Notes: generated by a model not told the origin, from the sequence alone. Shown: positions 10,514 through 22,473, counted from the stretch's first letter. The stretch is DNA of 64,000 nt from Ophiura sarsii (GCA_035610835.1 CM069455.1:62001-126000), one strand, 5' to 3'. Made by a program: numbers and translations.

Positions 10514-11845
10514 GTGGTTCGACCAGTATATTTGTGTTGTTGTCAGTGTTTATTCATGTCTTCTTGTTGTTCAGTGTGTATCAAGCATGTAAAAAAAAAT
10601 CATAGGAAGTTGCAATGTACTTTCTGTAATAAATACGTTCATAAGTGTTGTAGTAATTTGACAAATAAGGAATTTAAGAAAACTAATGGATCTATGTATT
10701 GGTATTGTATTTCTTGTAATGACAATATAAACTTGCCGTTCAATCATATAATTGATGAAAGGGAATTTTTACTTGGGTTATTCAAAATGTATGAAGACAA
10801 TAATGTACTAATTGAATACAGCTCAAATAATTTTGAGCACTTACTGTTTGACCCAACTGAGCTTCAATACGATATAGAAGAAGGTAATATGAATAGCTTT
10901 TCATCATATTATACTGATGATAAGTTAAAAACTCTACAGGATATATCTGACACTAATTTATCACTTTTAAATATTAACATTAGAAGTCTCTACCGAAACA
11001 ATGAAACCTTAACAGACTTCTTACACGGCTGTAACATTAACTTTCAGATTGTTGGTCTGGTTGAAACCTGGCTGAGGGACAAGCCTGAAGAATATTTTCA
11101 CTTAAATGGGTATAATCTTGAGTTCAAAAATAGAACAAGAAAAAGAGGTGGTGGAGTGTGTTTGTATATAAAGGAAAATATGAAATATAAACTACGTAAT
11201 GATCTGATCGAAAAAGGTAAATGTCCAGATAGTATTGATAGTTTGTTTATTGAAATAGAAAGAAGTGGATCTAAAAATATAATTGTTGGTATTGTGTACA
11301 GACCGCCGGATGAGGATGTAAATGAATTTAATCTATTTGCTGATCATTTACTTTCAAACATCACAAAAAATGAAAATAAACTTGTGTATATAATGGGTGA
11401 TTTTAATATCAATCTCTTGAATGAAGATGTTCACACTCCGACAAACGAGTTTGTAAACATCCTTACATCGCATTCATTGTATCCCAGTATCACTAAACCA
11501 ACTAGAATCACATCTACATCCGCAACCCTGATAGATAATATATTTACAAACTCCTTGGCTCATCAAACTTCCGGTATCATAATGACAGATATCAGTGATC
11601 ACATGCCAATATTTATTACTACTGATTTAAAAGTGTATAACAGAACCTATTCCAATCCAACTCAAAGAGATGTACGCCAGTATAGTGATGACAATATTGA
11701 GCTTCTTAAAACAGAAATGAGCAAAGTCGACTGGGATACTGTTTGTTCCTCTGATGACCCAAACAAAGCATATGCCAAATTTATTGACAAATTCAACAGT
11801 TTGCATGACAAATGTATTCCGACAAAAAAAAGTAACACCTCGTAG
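10514..11845 (+). pseudogene. LINE ORF part 1: zinc finger plus APE endonuclease
   Basis: 443 codons. Residues ~10-70 hold a PHD/RING-like Cys/His cluster (CSVCIKHVKKNHRKLQCTFC, then HKCC and YCISC). Residues ~145-375 form an apurinic-type endonuclease: LLNINIRSLYRNNETL, ETWL, GGGVCLYIK, GIVYRPP, GDFNINL, LIDNIFTN and the catalytic SDHMPIF. This nicks target DNA for target-primed reverse transcription. The frame is lost near 11830 at an eight-A run and continues in the +1 frame from about 11820. Confidence 0.85.
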
Positions 11846-12160
11846 CAAAAAGTTAAAACCCAAATCGCCTTGGATTACAATTGGGCTCTTAAAATCGATT
11901 AGAAGAAAGAATATACTGTATAAGAAATCAATAAAGAAACCTACTGGAGCAAATATTGACAAGTACAAAAGTTATCGTAATAAACTTAACTCTACTTTAC
12001 GCTTTGCAAAACAAAGCTATTTTTGCGATTTGCTAGAAAAGGAAAAATACAACATGAGGAATACATGGAAAGTTTTAAATGCAATTATTAGAAAAAGAAA
12101 AACAAAGACCCCCAATCTTTCGTATCCGGAAACGAAACTTACACCAGTCCTAATGATATT
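11820..12160 (+). pseudogene. LINE ORF part 2: linker in shifted frame
   Basis: Between the endonuclease and the reverse transcriptase the reading continues in another frame: VTPRSKKLKPKSPWITIGLL, KSIRRKNILYKKSIK, TWKVLNAIIRK. This 'PWI/T..L..SIR.KN.LY' wording is usual before the CR1-group polymerase. A second shift near 12130 returns to the first frame. Two compensating indels, one at an A-run, show decay of the copy. Confidence 0.75.
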
Positions 12161-12163
12161 GCA

Positions 12164-13768
12164 ATGCAATTCAACAAATACTTTGCGAATATAGGATCAT
12201 CCTTAGCTTCAAGTATCAGCCACACTGGAAACGATTACTCTTCTTATCTTAATGAGAACATTAGTTCAACCTGCTTTTTCAAACCAACAAATGATGATGA
12301 AATAATAACACTAATAACTAAACTTGGTAGTAACAAGAGCGCGGGTCATGATAATATTAAATCAGATCTAATAAAAAAGATATCAACGGAAATAGCTTAT
12401 CCGCTAACGCTATTATTCAATATATCGTTAAGTAGTGGTGTAGTGCCTGATGATTTAAAAATAGCTAAAGTTGTGCCTATCTATAAGAAAGATGATCCTC
12501 AAATATTTGGAAATTATAGACCTGTATCTGTATTACCCTGTTTATCAAAGATTTTGGAGCGTATTGTGTATAATCGCTGCTATGATTTTCTTTGTAAACA
12601 TAATATTTTGTATGATCAACAATATGGATTCCGTCAAAAACATTCTACTTATATGGCAGTTCTAGATGTTGTTAATGATTTGACTAAGAAAATAGACGAG
12701 GGAATGTATAATGTTGGCATTTTCATAGATCTATCTAAAGCGTTCGATACCATTGACCATACCATTCTATTGCATAAATTATCTCACTATGGTTTCAGAG
12801 GTGTTGCTTATAATTGGTTTTCTAATTACCTTTACAATAGAAAACAGTATGTGTATTATAATGGTATAGAATCTTGTAAATTAAATATATCTTGCGGTGT
12901 ACCCCAAGGGTCAATTCTTGGACCACTTTTATTTATAATATATATGAATGATATCTGTAACACATCCACACTTTTAGCTTTTATACTATTTGCTGATGAC
13001 ACCACCGTACTCTATAGTCATAATGATCTGTCAGTTTTATGTGACACTTTAAATATCGAGCTCCGTGAGGTATGCAACTGGTTCAAAGCAAATAAGCTGT
13101 CACTCAATGCTAAAAAGACCAATCAAATGTACTTTGGGACATCTTATCAAACAAGGAATATAAGTGATCAACACAACATTTACCTTGATGGAACAAAACT
13201 TGTTCGTGCGCGTGAAGCTAAGTTTTTAGGTATTACAATTGATGAAAATCTTACATGGAAAAAACAGATTAATAATACGTGTAGATCATGCTCTAGAAAC
13301 ATAGGGGTCTTAAACAAAGTCAAATACTTTTTACCAACACATGTATTGTATCAGTTGTATTGCTCAATGGTCTTGTGCTATCTCAATTACGGTATATTAT
13401 TATGGGGAAATGCTCCTCAAGAGTATTTAAACAAAGCTTTTCGTTTGCAAAAAAGGGCACTAAGAATTATTTCAAATAGCTCCTACCTAAGCGCATCAAA
13501 ACCTTTATTTGAAAAATATAACACATTAAATGTTTTCAACATGTATCAGAAAGAAGTAACTATTTGTATGTATAAGTACAAACATGGAATGCTACCAAAA
13601 TCATTCTCCGGTATTTTTACGAACCACAAAGATGTACATACTTACAACACAAGAAATAAAGATAACTATCAATTAGGCATACATAAGACAAAGGGGCTAT
13701 TAATCACAGGACCAAAGGTGTGGAATAGTTTGCCAAATGATATCAAAGATGCTACAAGCATTAGCTAA
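12164..13768 (+). pseudogene. LINE ORF part 3: reverse transcriptase
   Basis: 534 codons. Reverse-transcriptase motifs in order: NYRPVSVLPCLSKILER, QYGFRQKHST, FIDLSKAFDTIDH, GVPQGSILGPLLFI, and the catalytic FADDT box (AFILFADDTTVLY), then KFLGITID and the C-terminal GPKVWNSLPNDIKDATSIS before the stop. All key aspartates are present. The tail is typical of CR1/L2-like LINEs. Without the intact first part it cannot work alone. Confidence 0.9.
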
Positions 13769-14527
13769 TTAAAAAGAAAAATCACAACCTACTTGCAGCC
13801 TTAATTATGTTGTCGCGTGTTCATAAGTTGTACATTCACCAGTAAATAGTATTACACGTTTGTACTCTTGAGCTGGGTGTATATTGTTATTACTATATTA
13901 CTATTTATACATTAATACACGCTTTTCGTATTTGTAATACCATAAATTAATTAATTAATTTATTGATTAATTAGTTAATTAACAGACCGACAGATAATTC
14001 AGTAGAATATATTGTATACAGCATACTATTTTAAATATTTCATATCCCTTTTTATCAGTAGTTTATAAACATTCCGTCAGGATCCGTACTGTAATGGTAT
14101 CTTGAGAACTTGTGTACAACACTGTGACAATGCTATACTTAAAAAAAAACCAATCAAGAGCACATATCAAACTAAACCAATATTATGTCAAGTAACTTAA
14201 ATCTTAAATCAATAACAAACAACAAAACAATCACGTTGCTGCTTCCACGTGGGATATAATGTATACCCATTGCTTGTTTACTTTTTCGTTGTCTTTTCTT
14301 GTTGTTGTTGTTGTTGATTTTTTTCTTCTTTTCTGTTATGTTAACTTATAATTTCTGTAATTGTATATTTTGTATATTTTTCTGTATTTGTAGAATGTAA
14401 GCTTTGTTTAAGGGGGTGCAACAACGTCAGGCTTTTGCTTTTAGTTGTTCCTCCTCCATCATATTATTTGTTAAACTGTCATTGTATTTTGTCTTTGTTG
14501 ATATGATGGAAAATAAATATTGAATTG
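13769..14527 (+). other. LINE 3' untranslated region
   Basis: AT-rich, including a TTAATTAATTAATT tract near 13948, several T-rich runs and the AAATAAATATTGAATTGAA terminus directly before the right target duplication. No coding content. Confidence 0.7.
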
Positions 14528-16160
14528 AAACTGTAGGAGGAGAAGCATTTTTAGTAATAAAAGTGAAAACCCCTAGTGACCCCTTCTTGACCTTTGACCT
14601 GGTCACTATGATTGACTTATTTTCTTGGCTCATCAAACCAAACAAGATGCAACAAAACCGGTCAAAATCGGAGCATGTCTTAACTTTTCCCCTTGTAAAG
14701 TTCAATGACCCCTTATGACCCCTGTGTGACCTTTGACCCCAAACTGTGAAAGCATGTAAACTGTAGGAGAAGAAGCATTTTAAGTTATAGAAGTGAAAAA
14801 TAACATTTTGACCCCTAGTGACCCCAACTATCTTTTGATTTTAAAAACCGAACTGTTATATATGCGTACGGTCATAAGGAATATGTTGACCAATTTTGAC
14901 GATCCTAGGTCATTTCACTAAATTGCAACGGCGTTTTAAGTGAAAATCACGTTTTGACCCCTTATGACGCCTGTGTGACCTTTGACCCTAAACTGTGAAG
15001 ACCCTATATGTAAGTCAGGTAGGGGGTCCTACTGACTAAATTTGGTGATTATAGCATGTAAACTGTAGGAGGAGAAGCATTTTTAGTAATAAAAGTGAAA
15101 ACCCCTAGTGACCCCTTCTTGACCTTTGACCTGGTCAATATGATTGACTTATTTTCTTGGCTCATCAAACCAAACAAGATGCAACAAAACCGGTCAAAAT
15201 CGGAGCATGTCTTAACTTTTCCCCTTGTAAAGTTCAATGACCCCTTATGACCCCTGTGTGACCTTTGACCCCAAACTGTGAAGACGCTATATGTAAGCTG
15301 GGTAGAAGGTCCTACTGACCAAATCTGGTGATTATAGCATGTAAACTGTATGAGGAGAAGTATTTTAAGTAATAGAAATGAAAATTAACATTTTGACCCC
15401 TAGTGACCCCAAATATTTTTTATTTTAAAAACCGAACTATTATATATGCGTACGGTCGTAAGGAATATGTTAACTAATTTTGACGATCCTAGGTCATTTC
15501 ACTAAATAGCTAAAATGAGAAAACATTATTTGCGTGAAAAGAACCTATAACGTCTATGTAGTTATTCCCGCGATTGATCAACGCACCATGTATCGCCCTT
15601 GCCCTGTTTGCAACGGCGTTTTAAGTGAAAATCACGTTTTGACCCCTTATGACGCCTGTGTGACCTTTGACCCCAAACAGTGAATACCCTATATGTAAGT
15701 CAGGTAGGGGGTACTACTGACCAAATCTGGTGATTATAGCATGTAAACTGTAGGAGGAGAAGCATTTTAAGTAATAGAAGTAAAAATTAACATTTTGACC
15801 CCTAGTGACCCCTTTTTGACCTTTGACCTGGTCAATATGATTGACTTATTTTCTTGGCTTATCAAACCAAACAAGATGCAACAAATCCGGTCAAAATCGG
15901 AGCATGTCTTAACTTTTACCCTTGTAAAGTTCAATGACCCCTATTGACCCCTGTGTGACCTTTGACCCCAAATTGAGAATACCCTATATGTAGGTCAGGT
16001 TGGGGGTTCTACTGACCAAATCTGGTGATTGTAGCATGTAAGCTGTATGAGGAGAAGCATATTACTGTGAAGACCCTATATGTAGGTCAGGTAGGGGGTC
16101 CTACTGACTAAATCTGGTGATTGTAGCATGTAAACTGTAGGAGAAGAAGCATTTTGTAGA
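14528..16160 (+). repeat. Tandem satellite-like repeat with DR1 motifs
   Basis: Roughly three repeats of a ~500-bp unit with internal variation. Recurrent blocks are CATGTAAACTGTAGGAGGAG, GACCCCTAGTGACCCC, TGACCTTTGACC, TTTTCTTGGCTCATCAAACC, CAAAACCGGTCAAAATCGGA and AGGGGGTCCTACTGAC. Eight TGACCTTTGACC motifs start at 14588, 14727, 14976, 15120, 15259, 15661, 15817 and 15956. A ~95-bp unrelated insert interrupts one unit near 15507-15605. Short minus-strand frames such as MNFTRGKVKTCSDFDRFCC recur only because the repeat does. Confidence 0.9.
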
Positions 16161-16986
16161 AATATTGGAAGAAGAAGAAGCAGATGAAAGAAACGGCAGA
16201 GATAGAGTACCTCGATTTTTGAAAAAATCAAAGGTAAAAATGTAGAAATCCCGGTTTTTAAATGTCAAAATATGATTTTTGTCCACCAATCACATTGTTG
16301 GCAAATTTTGGGTCAATAATTAAAAAATAAATAAGATATTCAAAACAAAAGAAAACCACTCCTAGAGAATTTTATTAGGATTATGATAAATCTAGAACGA
16401 CAAAATTTAACAAAATATATTTTTAGTTGTCTTGACAAAACCTAAAATGTGTCAAAAAACGTGTTTTTTATAATTTCTCCAAAATGTTCAATTTCATGTT
16501 CATGGTTGGATTCATTGAACCCTTTTCTTCAAAAAATGTATAGATTAAATGAATAATGAAAGAGTTACAGCAGTTTTACAGAGGCTATGCTGAGAGTTAA
16601 CACACCCCTAAGTGACCAATGTTTTCCCACTAGTTGGTATCCACTGTCAAGGCATGAGGGCGTCCTATACTGTACACAAAAGTCTAAGAATCGTGTATCG
16701 ATTGTAGGAGAGTAAGACCATTGAATCAAAACTGTGAACATTGTTGGAATATGACGTCATTTTGAGGCACGCGAGTGCACAAGCCATAAATTCAATACAA
16801 ATTATTGCTGATAGTTGCTCTCTTTTTCATAGGGTAGGTAGCGAACTTAGCCAAATATCACGATTGCGACTTACATTTGTATGCACACGCAGTTAAAGGG
16901 GTAATATTTAGAATTGCTGTGAGCGCATTGCCGCAAAAAGATGCGTGTTAAAAAGTGTGAGCTGCATGCAGTGGGTAAAAAGGCTA
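16161..16986. other. Intron 1 sequence, mostly unassigned
   Basis: No gene seen. A short block at 16687-16740 (AGAATCGTGTATCGATTGTA) recurs at 54649-54690, marking a dispersed repeat. The remainder shows no recognised structure. Confidence 0.5.
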
Positions 16987-17271
16987 AATGTTCTTGAGCG
17001 TCTGATGCATCATGGTCAGTTTAGACTCAATCAGAGGGTGATCGACAGCTGATTTTCCTCTCATACAAGTAAATTGAAGAAATCCTTATTTGCTATTAAT
17101 CTAATATTTAACATATTCAACCATTACATATTATTATTAATGTTCTTGAGCACCTGATGCATCATGGTCAGTTTAGACACCATCAGAGGGTGATGCGATA
17201 GCTGATTTCTCTCCCATACAAGTAAATTGAAGACATCCTTATTTGCTATTGATCTAATATTTAACATATTC
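16987..17271 (+). repeat. Two-copy duplication of the intron end before the ectodomain exon
   Basis: A ~125-bp block (TGTTCTTGAGC, TGATGCATCATGGTCAGTTT, CATACAAGTAAATTGAAGA, ATTTAACATATTCA) occurs at 16987-17110 and 17139-17271. Its last part also precedes the paralogous exon near 62238. It duplicated the branch/acceptor neighbourhood of exon 2. Confidence 0.85.
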
Positions 17272-17297
17272 ATTATCATAACGTTTTATCTTTCAGG

Positions 17298-17414
17298 AAA
17301 TCCTGAAACGTGTGAAACATGTTACATCTTTACATTTCCAGCTCGTCGTTTATTTTTGGTTAATTATTTGCACTGTAGAAAATTCATCATCATCACATCT
17401 GTTTTATCTTCCAG
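17298..17414 (+). pseudogene. Partial duplicate of the ectodomain exon start
   Basis: After TTATCTTTCAG the sequence GAAATCCTGAAACGTGTG mirrors the true exon start at 62274 and, less closely, 17415. In the splice frame it reads NPETCETCYIFTFPARR, diverges, and meets TAA at 17415-17417. Using this acceptor would therefore truncate the protein. It is a decoy acceptor or a decayed exon fragment. Confidence 0.6.
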
Positions 17415-18614
17415 ATAATCCTGAAACATGTGGTAGAAGTTTCGTATTCGTATTTCCATATTCTCGCTTTGTCTCTACCGCCAGAGTTTACGTTACCACA
17501 GCATCAAATGATCCAGTCTCTGTGACTACATCCGTTCCGGGGATAGGTTTCATACACACTACGGTAATGTCCAGCAGTAATCTCGCAACTATTACCCTAC
17601 CTGCTAACGTAATATTCACTCGCGATGATACCTTGGTAAATAAAACCGTTATCGTCAACGCTGATGGTAATGTCTGTGTATATGGCATGTGTGCTAACTT
17701 ATATAGTGCTGATGGATTCACTGTACTTCCTACAACAATGATGAGTCGACGTTACGTTCTGGCCTCTTATCGGCCCCCAGTAGCGTCTGAATTCGTCGTT
17801 ACCGCACTTGCAGAAGAGACTAACATTACCATAGCATTCAACCATGACAACATGCAGAATGTGACACTGCAACCTTATGAATCCTTCCAGTATCGGAGCA
17901 CCACCCACGATCTTACAGGAACTTTAGTAACGTCCAGCAATCCTGTGTCAGTTATGTCTGGCCACGAATATACTGATGTTCCAACTGGAGAAGGGAATGG
18001 CGAATATATAATGTCTCATATGTCAGGAGCAGAGGAATTTGGACGCCATTTTGTTCTGGCTCCGTTTCTAAGTCGCACTTCCGGATACATTTTCCGTGTA
18101 ATCGCATTGCATGACAATACTCACGCTTATATCGGTAACTCGGATAGTCATCCTATTGAACTGTCCGAGTTCAGCTTTTATGAAGGTGACACGGGGTCTA
18201 CAGATAAAATCACAATCATATCATCCGATAAGAATGTTATTGTTGCCCAATATGCTAAAATTTGTCCATTCATGCTGCTTGTTCCACCTACGAGTTTCTT
18301 TTCAAACAATGTAACATTCCCTGTAACATCGTTACCAAGTAGTAACGGTTTTCAACAGTTGTATATAAACGTTATTGTCCAGTGTGAGCACAGTCTGGAC
18401 ATCGCCGTTAGTGGCAGTACAAATGAGGAATGGGATGACCGTTTAAATAATGGAGGGGAATATTGTGTCAACCAAAAACGGATGAACATTGGATTACACT
18501 CCATTGGACATCGATCAAGTTCTGTGACATTTGCAGTCGTTGTGTATGGCTTTGGCAAGTACAATTCCTATGGATATATGGCCGGATACAATGTATTTCA
18601 GCATACGACTCCTG
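17415..18614 (+). CDS. Gene 1 exon 2: IgGFc-binding-protein-like ectodomain
   Basis: A single 1200-bp exon, phase 1 in and phase 1 out (donor GTAGGT), entered after TATCTTCCAG. It encodes residues 23-422. Hallmarks of the IgGFc-binding N-terminal family follow in order: NPETCGRSFVFVFP, SVPGIGFIHTTVMSSSNL, ATITLPANVIF, VNKTVIVNADGNVCVYGM, SADGFTVLP, RRYVLASY, SEFVVTALAEETNITIAF, DLTGTLVTSSNPVSVMSG, GRHFVLAPFLSRTSGYIFRV, FSFYEGDTGSTDKITIISSD and a final YNSYGYMAGYN. Such domains occur in secreted mucin-like proteins (FCGBP) and many invertebrate surface proteins, with a probable adhesive or ligand-binding role. Several N-glycosylation sequons are present. Compared with 62274-63515 it lacks ten codons near 18260, in frame. 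Confidence 0.85.
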
Positions 18615-18885
18615 GTAGGTATTTATATAACCGAATATATTTCATCTGTTAGGCTTCAGATACCGGCTGTCCCAAGAAAGGTTAGCACCTATCAACACTC
18701 AGGTCCATACCCAAAGTTTATTAATTCTTTTTATCGTGAAAATCATTTATCCGTAGCATACTCTACCCTTTGTATAGGAGTTTATATTATCAACATCGGA
18801 CTTATGACTCTGAAGATACATTACATCGTGTAAGACATTGGGATTTTATCTTTAAGTCAAAGTGAACAAACATGTATGTTAAACT
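18615..18885. other. Intron 2 start, no exon seen
   Basis: Sequence after the GTAGGT donor. GGCTGTCCCAAGAAAGGTTA at 18665 weakly resembles the CAGGCTGTCCCAAAA transposon end. No further ectodomain exon was recognised up to 22473. Confidence 0.45.
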
Positions 18886-21298
18886 TAGGGGAATATGGGG
18901 CAACTGGACCGTGGGGCAAGTGGTCCGAAATGAAGGATTTTGTAATTGTATGGGCATACTACTTTCTTTTAAACAGTACGACTTTTGTTGATACTTGACA
19001 TATATCCTTACCTTCTACAATCCAAAACATTTGGAACTTTAGGGTATTTACACATGTGATTTTCTCCAGATCTTTGAAGCCAACTCGTTGAGTGACTGAT
19101 TGAAAATTCACAGATAGTATTGGCGATATATGAAGATGGGTTTAGATCATGTTTAATGTACTTTATATGATTGACAGATAGGCAGTACAGTCGTCTTAAG
19201 GGGGGTGGTCTATGTTAGTCAGATAGAAAAATTCACTGCTTCGGACAAAAATGAGATATTAGCACAGTAGAAAACTGCTAAGTCTCTGCTTTAAAATGCT
19301 TTCTGTTTGAGGTAAATTGAGTTTCGGGTGTCTCAAAATAGATGTGGTGTTGTGTATACATTTGTATGTAGAAAACGCTCACCCTGCGATTTTAAGCATT
19401 TTCAGTTTTAATTATTTTTTGATCAAATAATTGTAACATTTGGTCAAATTTATTTATTAAAATATTAAAATAATTAATTGCACATCATAAATCATCAAAA
19501 TTTCAAAAGTCAAAGTAATTTCTTATGTATTTCTTTATTTTTCTCACCCGGCTATTTGTAAGCCATTTATCTTTAAAATCAATAAAAATGCTAATATAAT
19601 TGCTATTTTCACCCAAAATTGCTCAAAATGTGTCTAAATTCATGCTTTTCCATAATCGAACAACTATTTTTATCCAAAATTTCAACTTTTTCTTTTTCTC
19701 GCCAATTTTAACATTTTTCATACGTTTTGCACGATATCTCAAAACTAGAAAACATGCAAACTTGCAAGGTGCATATTGCATTTGATGGGTGCTATATTGT
19801 AGTGTGCTTAGGGACTTCCGAAATATGATTAAAACCATAGGTTGTGGTTGAAATGACCGTAAAATGGAGCATATTGCTAATTTGGGACATTGGTGGTTTG
19901 GATTTGCGATCAATATTATCATTTAAAGAATGCTTCAACTTAAATCATTATCACGGGTATTCATTTGGTAGAGTTATTAGTTTATGAATTGGCAAATAAC
20001 AAAGTACACCATTTCTTATTTTATCTAAAGACACTCGTCTATTTGTAGGACCCGAACGCCGTAATATTTGCGAATTCAAAAATACTCGCTGGCTACAGAA
20101 ATCTGTGTAATGGCTAAAAACAAAAATGCAATTTTGCCTTTTTTTTCTGAAATGTATTAGAGTTATTGATTATTATGACAAATGGTGGTATGTTTTAAAA
20201 CATTTTGGCGTAAAATGTATTACGTCACAGGCGTGTTTGAGTAATGTTTCATCTCGACAAAGTGCTACGTCATTTGTTGGGGCAAGTAGTCCGAAGGGGT
20301 ATGGGGCAAGTGGTCCGCCTGCAAAAACTTAATCAAAATTGTAAAATTCATTTTGAAAATTAGTTGTTAGTGTCAATAAAACATGACTCGGTATTGAAAT
20401 GTGAATAGAATATGAAATAATTCACATTCTTTCTAGTTCTTAGACATTTTGGGGCATTTCGGTTCTAATACCACTATTTCTGCTATTGAAGGATTACAAT
20501 ATGACATGAAATTGCTTTAGAATGGTTTAAAACCTCGGTATTATGAATTACATCTTTATTATATTTTGAATGGTGTCTGTAAAGGTATTTGCTATGACGA
20601 AATATCATTATTTATGTATTTTATCCACTGCTTTTTGTGTATATTAACCGTTGGGTCATCATTATCATATTGACTAACTTCCTCTGTAACATGAAAAGCT
20701 GGCTAAATATCAAGTTGGTTTATTATAAGTACTAAATGATGATTATATGAAGTAAATAAAATCATTAAAGAAAGGGGTATATATAGACAAATGTATGGGG
20801 CATCTGAATAACACAATCATGCAACCATTTAGCTATAGGTTCATACCGATTTATCTAATAAATGTGCAGTCGAAAATTTCGCTTGCTTGGTATACCATTA
20901 GTATACTGCTATTTACACGTTAACCACGAAAACTGTATACAACATGGGTTTCATGAGACATGTATCCTTTTTACATGTTAAACAATAGGGAAATGTGTTT
21001 GTAAAGAAAATACTGCCTAGTTTCCGTGTTGTCATTCACTGATTTCTGTGTATTCTAACCGTTGGAACATATAGGACCAGTTGCCCCAATGATGAGGTAA
21101 CTGGTCCGTGCCAAGTAAAGTTTTCAGTTAGTGGTAATTGGCCTCTTCTTTAGATATTTGTTAACATTGATTATATGTTATATGTAAACAGTTACATGGG
21201 TGATATTTTCATAACAATTCCATAAATATATTAAACGAGCTTTAATCTTTTATATCATGAAATATGCTTAACCGGACCAGTTGCCCCATCCTCCCCTA
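18886..21298. mobile_element. 2.4-kb inverted-repeat transposon, non-autonomous
   Basis: The left end TAGGGGAATATGGGGCAACT faces the right end AGTTGCCCCATCCTCCCCTA. Internal copies of the end motif occur at 18913 (GGGGCAAGTGGTCC), 20278-20322 and 21072-21090, so the ends are internally repeated. Short reading frames inside show no transposase similarity. It lies in intron 2 of gene 1. Confidence 0.65.
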
Positions 21299-21485
21299 TT
21301 TGAAAGCAACAAAAACACTCTCTATTCTACTAATCTAACTATTTTTTCCTTTCTCTGTTGAACTCTGGTAAAAGAAGTTCGGCACACTGAGGTGATTCCA
21401 TGCTTTGTTTTGGTCTTTTTTGGCAAGATATGAGGCTAATGTTGCTAGACATTTAATGGGTACATAAGTGGCTTTGGGTAATTAG

Positions 21486-21690
21486 CACAGTGGCATAGAT
21501 TTCTTTTTCGCCCTGACCTGCATGTATAAAACATAATAAATGCAGGTTTTTCATATGTTCATGATTTATACGTGCAAAAATGAATAATTTATCACAGTGT
21601 CATAGATTTCTTTTTTGCCCAGACCTGCATGTATAAAACATAATAAATGCAGGTTTTCATATGTTCATGATTTATACGTGCAAAAATAAA
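21486..21690 (+). repeat. Two-copy ~105-bp tandem repeat
   Basis: The block CACAGTGKCATAGATTTCTT ... GACCTGCATGTATAAAACAT ... GATTTATACGTGCAAAAAT occurs twice back to back (21486-21591 and 21593-21690) with few differences. Intronic. Confidence 0.8.
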
Positions 21691-21821
21691 TGAGATGATG
21701 TTACTTCGGTATGACGTTCGAATGAGTGAAGGGGGTGAAATATTTATTTATATATGAAAAGGAAAATATTTCATGTTTAGGGTTAGTGAACGCGTGATCT
21801 GTACAGTAAGCCTTCCATACA

Positions 21822-22372
21822 TCACCTCCACGACCACCTCCACCACACCATCTCCTCCTCCACCACCACCACCTCCACAACCACAACCTCCACATCCTCC
21901 TCCTCATCATCCACCTCCACCTCCTCCACCACCACCACCTTCACCACCACCATCACCACCTCCGCAACCACCATCTCACCCACCTCCACATCCACCTCCT
22001 CCACCTCCACCTCCACCACCACCTTCACCAACACTACCAACTCCACCACAACCTCCACCTCCACCTCAACTACCACCTACTCCACCACCTTCACATCCAC
22101 ATACTTCATTTCCTCCTCCACATCCCCTCCTCGACCTCAACCACCACCACCACCACCGCCACCATCACTATCACCACCACCACCACCACCACCACCACCA
22201 CCACCTCCACTTCCTCCACATTCACCTCATACTCCTCCACATCCACCACCACCTCCACCACCTAAACCATCCATACCTTCTCCACCTCCTTAACCACCAT
22301 CCCTCCACCTCGTCCACCACCACCACTACCACCACTCCTCAGCCACCACCACCACCACCACTTCCTCCAACA
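21822..22372 (+). repeat. CCA/CCT-rich low-complexity tract 1
   Basis: Dense (CCA/CCT)n sequence. It translates as proline-rich or, in another frame, histidine-rich frames and on the minus strand as valine/glutamate-rich frames. All are repeat artefacts. It lies directly upstream of cassette exon a; a related tract precedes cassette d, so the tract and exon duplicated together. Confidence 0.85.
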
Positions 22373-22473
22373 TAACCAAAAGATCCAATACCATCACCTT
22401 CACATCACCACCAGTTAGAGACCGAAAGTAGAATCCCAGAAATTGTATTTAATCAAAACATTTTTTTTACAAG

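Larger units (their letters stand above)
9772..14527 (+). mobile_element. Near full-length CR1-group LINE with target duplication
   Basis: About 4.76 kb, inserted in the satellite and flanked by the 6-bp duplication AAACTG (9766-9771 and 14528-14533). Order: ~740-bp 5' untranslated region with repeated ~70-bp monomers, an open frame with zinc-finger and endonuclease domains, a reverse transcriptase, a ~760-bp 3' untranslated region, and a terminal AAATAAATATTGAATTGAA. At least two frameshifts break the main frame, so this copy is inactive. Family placement (CR1/L2/Jockey group) rests on domain order and the 'GPKVWNSLP' tail. Confidence 0.85.

Noticed and set aside
14427..15237. Repeated minus-strand peptides starting MNFTRGKVKTC
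   Set aside because: Recur only because the satellite unit recurs; no other support.
17312..17414. Upstream extension of the ectodomain frame starting at 17312
   Set aside because: It reads through the acceptor TATCTTCCAG in an unspliced frame; the phase match to the signal-peptide exon at 5592 is better.
21773..22375. 200-residue proline/histidine-rich protein
   Set aside because: Pure CCA/CCT low-complexity DNA with no splice or conservation support; open in several frames at once.
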